Shown here: positions 1 to 10,345 of the stretch, piece after piece
Numbering within the stretch: the first letter of the stretch is position 1
How the letters are laid out: every line of letters begins with the position of its first letter
Made by a program: the position numbers and the translations under genes
DNA from: Neurospora crassa OR74A
Lineage: Eukaryota > Ascomycota > Sordariomycetes > Sordariales > Sordariaceae
Reading direction: 5' to 3'
Assembly (NCBI RefSeq): GCF_000182925.2
Contig: NC_026501.1
Span: forward strand, 7,047,917-7,111,916
Length of the DNA: 64,000 bases
The notes under the pieces: model-generated
What the model was told of the DNA's origin: nothing
Seen by the model: only the letters and a program-made list of their open reading frames with translations
Databases searched by the model: none

Positions 1-956
1 GACAACAGCCTCAGGTTGGAAGTATTGCATGACAGCGCTAATGACGGGCTGGAAGATGGAGCTGTAGGTGGTGTCGTCAATCCCATCGCGGAGGGGGAAG
101 TTGACGGCATAGTTCTTGCCGGAACCGATACCAATGTCGCGCAACTCGCCGGTACCGGGGAAGTACTCGCCGTACTTGTGGAAGGATACGGTCATGACGC
201 GATCCGTCGTGTAAAAGGCTTCTTCGACACCATCGCCGTGGTGCACATCGATGTCAATGTAAAGAACGCGCTTCTTGAAACGCAGGAGCTCTAGGATAGC
301 CAGGACGATATCTGTTCGGTGTAGTAGGTAAGCATGGGTGGCGTCGTACGGGTTCCAGGAAATTGTGAAGGCCACATACCATTGACATAGCAGAAACCGC
401 TAGCCTCGCTCTTCTTGGCGTGATGCAAACCACCGGCCCAGTTGATGGCGATGTCGCACTTGTCCCTATTCAAGCGAGCGGCACCCTCCATACTTCCGCC
501 GGCACTGATGCCGCAGAACTCAAACAGGCCGTCGAAAACGGGACAGTCATCGCCAACATTGTACTTGCCCTGCTCGCGCATGAAGCCGTCCATGTTGTCG
601 GGGGTAACCTTTTGTAAAAACTCAATGTACTCGTCGGTGTGAAACTGTGTCATTTCGGCAGTAACGGCTGGTTTTGCACGCTAACACAGAGAGGGTCAGT
701 TTGTCGTTGACCAAGGCCAGTACCCCCAACACAGCAAACTTACGTAGACCTCGAGAAACTTGTACACGTTGTAGTTCATGACCAGACTGTGGGCAAGACG
801 GATACGATGGGGCTTCATAGGATGGCCGGTCACGTAGGCATAGTTGCCAATGTCGGAGTCGTAGAAGTAGGCGACCCGCTTCTTGTCATTGTGGACGACG
901 GTATACAACGGCTCGTCACGCGCGACTCCGGCGGGATCGGTGAATGTGGAAGGCAT
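1..956 (-). CDS. hda-3: Rpd3-type class I histone deacetylase, 3' end cut by window
   Basis: Zn-dependent class I histone deacetylase, catalytic subunit of Rpd3/Sin3-type nuclear corepressor complexes. Three exons are visible: 744-956, 380-680 and 1-311, with introns 681-743 and 312-379. The ATG at 956 gives an N-terminus starting [10 protein letters not shown]. Conserved class I landmarks follow: [26 protein letters not shown], the active-site pair AGGLHHAKK, and the metal-binding stretch [15 protein letters not shown], then [11 protein letters not shown] near the edge. The C-terminal half lies outside the window. It is divergent from Rpn11, with 1.1 kb between the starts. The symbol is the N. 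crassa name for the Rpd3 orthologue, from memory. Family identity is certain; orthology is inferred. Confidence 0.95.
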
Positions 957-2054
957 GGTGGGCAGATGTTGCCGGGTTGCCCGTTGTGTTGTGTTGCGTT
1001 GCGTTGGCGGATACGGAGGACTATTGCGGTACAATCCGGATTGTGGGTTGGATGGTGTGTGTGTGTGTGTTGTGGTGGTGGATATCACGTCCAAGTATGT
1101 AGAAGTTATCGCTGACCGGGAGACGCTGGGATGGGAAGGACCCCGTCGTGAAAGGAAATGTTCAGGGTCGCCGGGCTGAATGGGGGAAACACGTGTTGAG
1201 GTTTCGTGGTATTGATAGAATGACAAAGTATGATATAGAAATATCCCCGTGATGTGGCAAATCACCTGGGCGGTATCGTCATGGCTTGCCAGCAACGAAA
1301 AGAAAGATGGTGTTTAGTTCGAGCTCGGTTCCTGACGCCGGGGTGTCTGTCACTGAGTGGCAGAATTGCTTGTACGAGCCACGGCACAACGCTGAGGTCG
1401 GTGCGTGAAGCCGTGGGCGGACAGGCGGGGGAGAAAGCGCAAGCACCAGCAACCCCAACGGGCGAGTGGGGTATAATTGAGCTGTTCTCCATTCTCCAAT
1501 AACTTTAGTAACCAATCAGAAAACGGATTGTGCACCTGACGTCCTGTCGGCAGGCAACGTCGAACCTTCCAAAAAAGCGCCAATACTTATGAAGTCAACC
1601 GCTTTGCCTGCCGATTTGCAAACCAGATAAGATTATGTAATCCACAGCTTCCAGCTCAAGGGAACCTTCCGTCACCGGGCTGGCCTGCAGTGGACTTTGT
1701 GGCAGTTGGCGTTGCAGGCTGCCACAGCTTGTCGTCAACGCCGCCGCCAGCCAGCTGCGGCAAGCTCCCCATAGGTGCTGCATGCTCCATGCTCCAACCT
1801 GACGCGGTAGGTAGGTAGAGAGGTACTCAACCCACCAACCTAAACAACAAACCGCCCCGTCTCCCGTCTTGTCATCGACGACATCCCACTTCGACTTTAC
1901 AACGAAACCGCCACCGTTTGCATCGCAACCCTCCATATACTTCTGCGCGACGTCATTACACCCGAGGAACGACGCCGATATTAATTTCCAACACCCCCGT
2001 CACACAGCTACGTCAACATAATACACTACTCTCCAACCAACAAACACATTCAAG
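957..2054. promoter_or_regulatory. Divergent promoter region between Rpd3-type HDAC and Rpn11
   Basis: This 1.1-kb stretch separates two start codons that point away from each other, so it must hold the promoters and 5' leaders of both genes. I see a TG/GT-rich run near 1052-1080 and a GGTAGGTAGGT word near 1806-1816. The C/T/A-rich stretch 1840-2050 before the Rpn11 ATG looks like a fungal 5' leader. No further open frame is convincing. Confidence 0.6.
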
Positions 2055-3236
2055 ATGGATCGCATGCGCAGCTTGTTGGGCGGCGGCCTGGGAATGGGCG
2101 GTGCCACTGCGCCAGGAGCCGTATGTTTGTTCCCATTCGCAAATTGAACAACAGAACCGCAGGCTTGCTTGGTCTGGCGTGAAGGTGACAAGGGCATGAT
2201 GCTAATGTGCTGGGTTCTGGTCAGGACAACACCAACCTCATCGACAACTCGGAAACCGTCTACATTTCCTCCCTAGCCCTCCTCAAGATGTTGCGCCACG
2301 GTCGCGCTGGTGTGCCCATGGAAGTCATGGGCCTGATGCTGGGCGAGTTTGTCGATGACTTTACCGTTCGCGTCGTCGATGTGTTTGCCATGCCCCAAAG
2401 CGGTACTGGTGTCAGTGTAGAGGCTGTCGACCCCGTCTTCCAGATGAACATGATGGACATGCTCAGGCAAACGGGAAGGTGAGAGGATACTCAGCTCAAC
2501 TTGACCTTTCACCACCCACTAATGTATTTCCCTTCGCAGGCCCGAGGCCGTCGTTGGCTGGTACCACTCGCATCCCGGTTTTGGCTGCTGGCTTTCGTCG
2601 GTTGATATCAACACCCAACAAAGTTTCGAACAACTCAACTCCCGTGCGGTCGCCGTGGTTATTGACCCCATTCAGTCCGTCAAGGGCAAGGTTGTGATTG
2701 ATGCTTTCCGTCTCATCAACCCCCAGTCGCTCATGCTGGGTCAGGAGCCCCGCCAGACGACATCCAACTTGGGACATCTCAACAAGCCTTCCATCCAGGC
2801 CCTCATCCACGGCCTGAACAGGCACTACTACTCGATCGGCATCAACTACCGCAAGACCGCCTTGGAGGAGAACATGTTGATGAATCTGCACAAGCACGTT
2901 TGGACCGAGGCCCTCGAAATGGAGGACTTCCGCTGCGAGGGATCGAGGACGAAGGAGAGACTCGACCGCCTGGTTAGCCTTGCTGACGGCTACGAGAAGA
3001 GAGTCAAGGAGGAGACAGAGTTGACCAAGGACCAACTCAAGACACGCTATGTTGGCAAGGTGGATCCCAAGAAGCACTTGGAGGATGTCGGACAGCAACT
3101 GATCGAAGACAACATTGTTGCCGTTACAAGGCAGATGATCGACAAGGAGGCGACCATTGCGAAGAAGGATACCCCCGCTGGGGCCAATGGCACCACACAT
3201 GGCGACCAGATGGAGGTCGAGGAGGAGCAGCTATAG
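2055..3236 (+). CDS. rpn11: 26S proteasome lid deubiquitinase Rpn11
   Basis: JAMM/MPN+ metalloprotease that removes ubiquitin chains from substrates at the 26S proteasome 19S lid. Three exons, 2055-2120, 2225-2478 and 2540-3236, give 338 residues. The first encodes [16 protein letters not shown]; introns are 2121-2224 and 2479-2539. The catalytic Glu is at about residue 55 ([12 protein letters not shown]), and the zinc motif [14 protein letters not shown] occupies 116-129, so the active site is complete. Later conserved segments include [18 protein letters not shown] and [11 protein letters not shown]. The start is fixed by the highly conserved N-terminus and a CAAGATGG context. It is an ordinary single-copy housekeeping gene, head to head with the HDAC. 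Confidence 0.97.
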
Positions 3237-3773
3237 GTACCTACCTAACCAAAAGGACAAGCATGCATGACGTTTTTTCTTTGCAGGCGCATACCTCCGA
3301 CTTGTGATTTTGTATGACTAGGCGTTAGGTATAAGGATGGGCAGCTAGACCGGTAGCCATGTTCAAGATTCGGTTTTCCTTTTCAGTGAATGGGGTTGTC
3401 TGTTCAGGTACAGACCTGCAGTGACTGGTTTACGGGTTCGTGGCTAGTGGTGTAAGTGACATCAATTTCTCTTTGTTTCCGATTCTGTACCTGAGTTGAT
3501 GCCACAGGAATGAGTGCACCACGTCTTTGTGCGCGGAAAGGTGTTCTTGGTTACACACCATTGTCCTTTGACAGATGCTCTGCACAGCGTTGCCATGCCC
3601 ATAATTGCATTGTTTACTTGTGGTGTTCGTGACACAGGCTCGTCTCTTGGAGGCTTCTCATCCGAATATAAATGTCGAAGAACCTCTCACACTTCCAAAT
3701 GCGTTCTGTTTGTCATCCACAAAACACCTACAGTCATACAACAACATTGGACCACTGCCAACGACAAGTCAAG
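3237..3773. other. Intergenic: Rpn11 3' region and upstream of proline-rich gene
   Basis: About 540 bases with no supported gene. It begins with AGGTACCTACCTAACC, one of the dispersed words of this window, and should contain the Rpn11 3' UTR and the promoter/leader of the next gene on the same strand. Confidence 0.5.
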
Positions 3774-4766
3774 ATGGGTTTTACAGCTTACCTGAAGACG
3801 ATCCTCAGCGATTTGTTGCGCGGTCCGCAACCCAACAAGAACCAACATGCTCAAAGACACGGTAACAAAGCCAGCGGCCGCAATGGCAGCCGGAAAGGAA
3901 GCCATCAACATAAAACGATGCTAACTCGAAAAGGCCAGCACCAGGGGACCACCACCCCCAGAACTACACAGGAAAAGAGGAACCATCGGTACCTACCTCC
4001 CAATCCTCCCAATCCTCCTCCTAATTCCCCACGTCCCCGTCCAATTCGTCTTCCTCAAAACCCCCCTCCTGCCCCTCCTCCCTCCCCTCGCCCAAGACCC
4101 ATTCGCCTTGGTGTCGAACCAGGAGAACCCCAAGCTAACAATACAGCGCAAGTTGAAGTCAACCAAAAGAGTATCCCTATTTGGCCCGCCTCAGCACCGG
4201 CTGCCTCGTTGCCTCCTCCGGTCGCACTGTCATCGATTTTTGAAGCTTTCGATCGAGATGGAGCTAGAGATAATTACCTTCACCAGAGGCCAGGCCTGCC
4301 ACTAGACACCGTCACTCTAGCTGCTTGGGAAGAAGGTCTTCAAGCCCCGGTGCCGCCGGCCCTGTTACCGGTAAGAATGGCAAGTCCCGCTTTTTCGTGT
4401 GCATCAGCCAGTTCGGAGGATACCATTGCGCTGATTGACTATGAAATTGAGAGTTGGCAGTGGTTATCTTTGGAGCAACAATCCGTCGAGACAGGTTCTT
4501 ATCTGGGTTCTGGGGTTGATATCGATAGTGCGGCTGAGTCAAGTGGGATATGGACCCCAGCTGGTTTTTCTTGTTCGACTGTGGCTTCTTCGATTGCTTC
4601 TATTCCTGCTCTTTCTTTTTCTGCTTATTCCGCTTGTTCGTCAAACAAGAGCGGGACTCGGTCTTCGAGGAGACGGAGTATCAAGCGTGTATGTGTTCCG
4701 CCCCCTTGGAAGAGTGGTTGGAATGAAAGCTTTGTGAGGCAGAGGGAGTATCCTGACTGGATCTAG
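3774..4766 (+). CDS. Hypothetical proline-rich protein
   Basis: A single open frame of 330 codons begins at an ATG in good fungal context (AAGTCAAGATGGG); an in-frame upstream extension lacks support. I do not recognise a family. Residues about 20-75 are basic and polar with many Gln, Arg and Lys. A Pro-rich stretch then carries the octapeptide PRPRPIRL twice. The middle contains an acidic/aromatic patch (EIESWQWLSLEQ), then a Ser/Ala-rich region. The tail is basic (SRRRSIKRVCVPPP) and ends REYPDWI. No signal peptide or membrane segment is visible. It looks intrinsically disordered; the conserved-looking PPPWKSGW element near the C-terminus suggests a real protein. Confidence 0.6.
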   Translation: MGFTAYLKTILSDLLRGPQPNKNQHAQRHGNKASGRNGSRKGSHQHKTMLTRKGQHQGTTTPRTTQEKRNHRYLPPNPPNPPPNSPRPRPIRLPQNPPPAPPPSPRPRPIRLGVEPGEPQANNTAQVEVNQKSIPIWPASAPAASLPPPVALSSIFEAFDRDGARDNYLHQRPGLPLDTVTLAAWEEGLQAPVPPALLPVRMASPAFSCASASSEDTIALIDYEIESWQWLSLEQQSVETGSYLGSGVDIDSAAESSGIWTPAGFSCSTVASSIASIPALSFSAYSACSSNKSGTRSSRRRSIKRVCVPPPWKSGWNESFVRQREYPDWI

Positions 4767-5274
4767 ATGATAGGTAGGTAACGGTAGAATGTTCGGTCTT
4801 GGGTTCGGTTTGTCGGGTTACTCAATTTCTTAGGTTCAGGGCGGCTTTTTCTTTTTTCTTTGCATTTTCGACATATTTGAGGATATACCATACATCCAAG
4901 TGACTAGTAAAAATAGATTGTTGAATGAAATTCAAGATACCTGCTATCAGAACCCGTTTTTGCCGTCCGTCATGCTTAAAAACGTACGTACCAAAGAAAA
5001 CTTTGGATTTACCAGTGAGATCGCTCGTTGCACTTCGCTCCATTATCCACACATATCAAGTAAAGACCCTTAAATGCTAATAAAATTTCCAACATTGAGC
5101 AATGCAGGACCTCTACCTACGCGAAGAAGAACTAAGAAGAAACAAAATAACGCAGTACAAAAAGCAAGACTGACCCGACATGCCTCGAGATATCCATCCA
5201 TTCCTTCATAGTAACATGGCCAACACATCCCGATCCCCTTTTCCTTCGTGCCCTGTCTTCCCTTCAGGAAACAC
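4767..5274. other. Intergenic between convergent genes
   Basis: About 500 bases between the stops of the proline-rich gene and the AA11 gene. It holds a TAGGTAGGTAACGG word near 4772 and AT-rich 3' flanks for both genes; no gene is seen. Confidence 0.5.
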
Positions 5275-7188
5275 TCAAAGCGGCCTCCCGCTCCTCCTCT
5301 TCAAATGCCTCCTAGCATGCCCCTCGCCCGCCGCATAACTCTCTGCCCTCTGCCCACCCTCTCTCCGCACCGCCGAGTACACCAACGAACCGTTCTCGCA
5401 TCTCGTCCCCTGAGACACCTTTTGAGAAACGGCCCACCCGTTATCGCACACGCCAAAGAAGTCATCACCGAAGCAGACGGCTACTTGACCCTTCTCGCAC
5501 TGCTTCTTCTTTTCTCCCGAGCCACCTTCATCTCCACCAGAACCAGAGCCAGCAGAAGCTGAAGCTGAAGCACCTGATGAAACATTGGCAGTTACCGTTA
5601 CCTTGACCGTCATGGTTTTTGTTACCTCTATTGTGGTCTTTTCTCCAGCCCCGGCTCCAGTTTCGGTAGCATTAGCATCATCATCACATTTCCCTCCTCC
5701 GGGGCCGGACTCGACACCACCGGTAGCGCTAGCCGTAGCAGTTGATGCTAGCCCATCGCTAGGGGCAGTGATGAACGTGCCGCTAGCATCAACGTCAGTG
5801 GCCTTGGCATCGCCGCTGGCGCTGGCACTGGCACTGGCACTGGAAATAGGAGCGACCGTCGTCTCGGTACCAGTAGCAGCAGCTGAAGCGGAGGTGGTGG
5901 TGATGGTGGTGGTGGTAACAGCCGGTGGCTTTCCCGTGCCAGTGCCAGTGACAGTAACAGAAGCAGAAGTAGTACCAGCGTTGACTTCTTCTCCTCCTCC
6001 AGTAGGAGCAGCACCGCCTTTGCTGATCGTCTTGGGATTGTCCTCGAACACGGGCAGCGTGTCATTATCAATTTTGGGACACAAATTCAACCCAGTCGGA
6101 GCAGGGTCTGGTTTGCTAAATGGCCTTTTGAGCTGGTTGATGATGCGACCGTACTTGCCCGGGTTGGGAATATTGACGACGTTTGCCGCTCCGCCGCCGG
6201 TCACGCAGCCGTCGTAGCCGGGAATGCCCTTTTGTTTGGGGATGTTGGCGATGAAGATGTTGGGGAGAGACTCGTACTTCTCGGGAGAGGGTTGGCCGCC
6301 GGTGATTTCGACGGGGGCGCAGTTCCTGTTTTAGTTGGGGAAGAGGGGCAGTGGTTAGTGTAGGTAAGTACAGTACTTGGCGTTTGGTCGGCAGGTTGAT
6401 GTGAAGGGAAAGTGCTTTAAGGGGGAGCGAGGTAGTGGATATGGTTATAGGGAAGGTGCTGTGTGCGGCAGGGAGAAAGGTGGAAAGAGGGGTTGATGAA
6501 AGCGGAGAAAGAACAACTTACATGTACATCTCCCTCTGTCCAAGTTTATTGAACCACGTCCAGGCAAAAGTTGCTTTACCTTGTGGCAGACTATGGCATC
6601 AGGTGAGTGTGTATGAGTTAGCCACTGTTCTGCCGATGCTACTAACATTGGGTACCTCAATTTGAACTGATGAACTTACAAGTCAGGAATAGGAATCAGA
6701 AACTCTCGAGTGCAGTCAATGCCAGAATCATTGTTGCAGAAATCGGTGTTCAATCTTTGTTGCGCATCCTTCGGGCGACCTTCGGTAGGTAAGTTATTGG
6801 CCTCGTCGTGAAACTCCGCCGGGCATCCGCCAATAATGGTGTAAATAGTCTTGAATGTGGCCGATGTGTTCCATGATCCGTTGGACTTCTCTGGGTCGTC
6901 GTACGAAACGCTGAACTGGCAGGAGCCGCCGCCATGCTGAGCACCGCCGGTAAACTGGACGAGTTGGACATCGCCTGCCTTGACTGTGGTAGCATTGCCG
7001 GCCTCATAGCGGTTTTGGCATGGGTACAGGTACTTCACTCCATCCAGAGGATCGACTTGAAGTAGTGTATCTCCCTTGTAAAGATTGTAGGAAGGTGGGG
7101 TTCGCATCACCATATGTCCTTGGACACTGGTAAAGAGAAGAAGTGCGGCAGTAGCCGTGCTCGTACTGAACTTGTTGACGTGGACCAT
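5275..7188 (-). CDS. Secreted AA11-type lytic polysaccharide monooxygenase
   Basis: Copper enzyme that cleaves chitin-like polysaccharide oxidatively outside the cell. Exons are 6680-7188, 6522-6590 and 5275-6325, giving 542 residues. A signal peptide ends after SVQG, leaving His25 as the mature N-terminus (HMVMRTPPSY), the first ligand of the histidine brace. His85 lies in AQHGGGSCQ and the axial Tyr192 in REMYMNCAP. AWTWFNKLGQREMYM is the family signature, split by intron 2. A long Ser/Thr/Ala/Gly linker (mostly low complexity) follows. The C-terminal Cys-rich module (CEKGQVAVCFGDDFFGVCDNG) looks like the X278 putative chitin-binding domain. Family assignment is strong; chitin as substrate is inferred from characterised AA11 members. 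Confidence 0.88.
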
Positions 7189-8535
7189 CTTGTGAGTTGA
7201 CGTGATGAGCGATGAGAAGGGAACTCAGGCAAGATACAAGGGTCCCGGACGCGATATTTTATACAAGACTTGGGGTTACAAATGGGCTGGTCACCAGGAC
7301 AAGGATGTATAGCAACGGACGCATTTCACATATTGCAAGGTGAGCCATGGGAGCAAACATCTCGAGGTCGATTAGGTAGATTAGACGCCCATCGTGTCAA
7401 GTCTGGTTCGGTCATGTATCAGGCGCCGCATCGTAACTCGTTCAAACGACAATGAAAAATCTGGGGAAAAGAGAGAAAGGGAGAATATGGAAACTTGCAA
7501 GCGCATCCATGGGCGGATAGGGGTCCGCTGAAATGAAGTGAAAAGTTCGAGTTCTTGTTCCTGGGAGAGTTGATGTGAGAGGCGCGACATCCAACATTGA
7601 ACGGAGGGTTATGTTTGCACACTGCGAATTTGAAGCCGCATTGAGATCAGTCAGGCCAGACGAGTTGGTACCTATGCAAAGCTCGCCCTTGATGGAATTG
7701 GCGTCCAAGATGAGAGTAATGGGGAAGATCAAAGGACGTTGAGAAACTGTTGGCGTATCAAAGGCGTTGGTTGGCTGTTCAAGCGGCGCGTATGTGAACA
7801 ACGGCTACCTTGTTGGATGTGGTCTTGTAAGCTCAAGCATCACAAAGAAACCTCAATGCTAAGTGGCTCACTTGGGCGTTTGTCATTCGAGGTCGGTCGG
7901 TAATTTGAGTCATCTGCTTCTGACAGATCAGACATCTGAAACGATGGGAAGCAACGATGGGGAAAATGCCCGGGCGTGTCATGTCAGCCAAATACCCATA
8001 ACTAATGAGATGCACCTTCCACCCATCACACATCTTCGCAAGTGTACACGCACTGAATATACGTACTGAGTGGTCAGACAAGTATTTTATAATGATTTTT
8101 TTTTATTCAAAATGGGATACAAAAGATCTAGCATATAACTAGTCCATCTATCTACCAAAGCACTCGACTTTCATGGGTATATGCGAGGGTATTTATACAC
8201 CGAACCATCAAGCCAGAGGTATAATGCTAAGTGCAAAAGGAAAAGAAAAGCAGCTAACAAGGCCGCGCAGACGGCGCCAGTAAACCACAAAACATGATGG
8301 TGCTGGGAATCGTCAAAAATCATCACTGAACAGATTCCAACAGCAACAAGAAAAGAAAGAAAAAACCGAAAAACCCGGCGGGTATCATCACAGAAGGGTT
8401 GTGGTCGTTAAAACCCTCTGTCTCTTCGTCATCCTTCGTCGTTCATATGCATATCCCAATCAATCACCGCCTCAATTTTTCTTTTTCTTTTTCCCCACAC
8501 CACTCAAGTCATGATAAAAGATTTTCTCCAGCTCT
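7189..8535. other. Intergenic: AA11 promoter and transporter 3' region
   Basis: This 1.3-kb interval lies between two leftward genes. The part near 7189-7260 (GATATTTTATACAAG) probably contains the AA11 leader and a TATA-like element. 8100-8535 is AT-rich, with a T-run at 8097-8104, and probably holds the transporter 3' UTR. A 119-codon minus-strand frame at 7442-7801 has no recognisable features and I do not call it. Confidence 0.5.
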
Positions 8536-10345
8536 TTAACGTGTTTCCTTGGTGTTAATACCATCACCGAAGCCGGACTCGACACCGTGCTCGTCGACAA
8601 CATCAATCTCGACGTGAGCGGGGGAGTCGCTGTCACTCTGGTCGGGGCGGTCGCGCGTCTTCTCCTCGTCATGGCGGTTGCCGCCCTCGCCGTTGGAATC
8701 GCGGTCGACGAGGCCATACTTGTTGGCATAGGACTCGATCTCCTCGGCAGTGAGGTGAGGCAGCTCCTTGGCGGCAGTGACGTACGACATGTTCTCGACG
8801 AAGCCCTTGGCGAAGATGATGTCGATCTCCTCGAGCGAGCGGTTCGCAGTCTCGGGGTAGAAGAAGTAAATGATGGGAAGGAAGCAGCCGTTCATGACCG
8901 CGAAGAAGAGGTAAGTTCCCCAGCCAATCTTGTCGACCATGATGGGGGTGACCATGACGATGAGGAAGTTGAACATCCAGTTGGAGCAGGTGGAGACGGC
9001 GTTAGCCTTTCCACGTGTGCGGATGGGGTTAACCTCGGCGGGGTAGAGCCAGGGGAGGGGAAGCCAAGTGGCACCGAAAAAGGCAATGTAAGTGAAGAGA
9101 CCGACCGCGGCACCGCGGGCCTTCATAGGGTCGTCGGGGATCAAGCAGGCGAAGACGATGACCATGGAGAGCATCTGGCCAACGGTGCCGATCAAGAACA
9201 GACGACGACGACCGACACGCTCAATGGCGAACCAGGAAACGGTAGCGAAGATGGAGTAGACGATCATGTTGATACCGCCCAGCAACATGGACATGTTGTG
9301 GGACTCGCCAATAGAATCCTGGAACAGAATGGGGAAGTAGTAGATGACGGCGTTGCAACCACCAACTTGCTGCATGAACTGGGAGCTGGAACCGAGCAAG
9401 AGACGACGGAAATGCTGGGTCTTGCCGCCAGTGAAGAGGGCCTTGAAGGGAGTGCTCTTTTGGCCGAAACCTCCAGAGGCACGCAGGGAGTCAACAATGA
9501 GGTTGCGCTCTTGGATGGTCTCGGGACCATCGATCTCGTAGCCACGGAGGGCAGCAATGACCTTGTCAGCTTCTTGGGTCCGGCCATGGCTGAGGAGCCA
9601 TCTGGGCGACTCGGGAAGGTAAAACATGGGGACGCAGATGAAGATGGCGAAGAGAAGCTGGAAAGCGATGGGGAAGCGCCAAACGAGGTCATCGGGACCG
9701 TAAGATGCACCATAGTCGATCCAATAAGCAATCAAAGTACCAAAGGCAATGACACCGCCTTCAATGCAGATCAAAAGACCGCGGTTCGATGTCTTTGAGC
9801 ATTCGGCTACAGAATCTGTTAGAATTTTTTGTCGGTCAGTGGTTGGCAAAGCCGGAACGCACCTTGATAAGTGGGAATGGTCGAAGTGTTCATGCCGTTG
9901 CCAATACCCATGACGACTCTGCCGACGAACAGCTGAGCAAAAGGGTTGGATCCAGCCTGACAGGTAACCTGAATAATGACACCGAGAGCCATAATGAAGG
10001 CGCCCACCATGATGTTCCTGCGTCTACCCAACAAATCGCCGGTCCAGAGGACGAACATGGCACCAATCAAGCATCCAATTTCGTAGATGGCAGTGATGAG
10101 ACCCTGCATGGTCGAGTTGTCTTTGGTTGGTGTGAAGAAGTTGTTGAAAGCGGGGGCGGTAATGATGCCGCTCATGACACTGTTTGGAGTGTGTTAACAT
10201 TCGGCTTCATCGAGGGCGACTCATGGTGTTGACTGAGCACTCACCCTTGGTCATAGCCGAAGAGAAGGAAGCCCGTGGTGGCTACAGTCGAGACAGCTAG
10301 AGAGAGCGGTCGGCCTGAGAGGCCCAGGAACTTTGGAGGCGCCAT
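8536..10345 (-). CDS. MFS sugar transporter (hexose/pentose type)
   Basis: Twelve-helix major facilitator of the fungal sugar porter family, in the plasma membrane. Exons are 10245-10345, 9863-10179 and 8536-9806, giving 562 residues from MAPPKFLGLSG. Family signatures are in order: LLFGYDQGVMSG in helix 1, GDLLGRRR in loop 2-3, [35 protein letters not shown] in helix 7, ERVGRRRLFLIG, and PETANRSLEEIDIIF after helix 12. The C-terminal tail is long, acidic and hydrophilic, so cytosolic. From memory, N. crassa NCU00821, described as a xylose transporter, sits at this place; substrate cannot be read from sequence. The upstream region is unusually long. Confidence 0.93.

Noticed and set aside
5585-6217. 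Val/Pro/Ala-rich frame opposite the AA11 linker
   Set aside because: Low-complexity complement of the Ser/Thr linker.
8587-9798. 403-codon frame antisense to the sugar transporter
   Set aside because: Acidic, Gly/Val/Asp-rich shadow frame; the opposite strand encodes a clear MFS porter.
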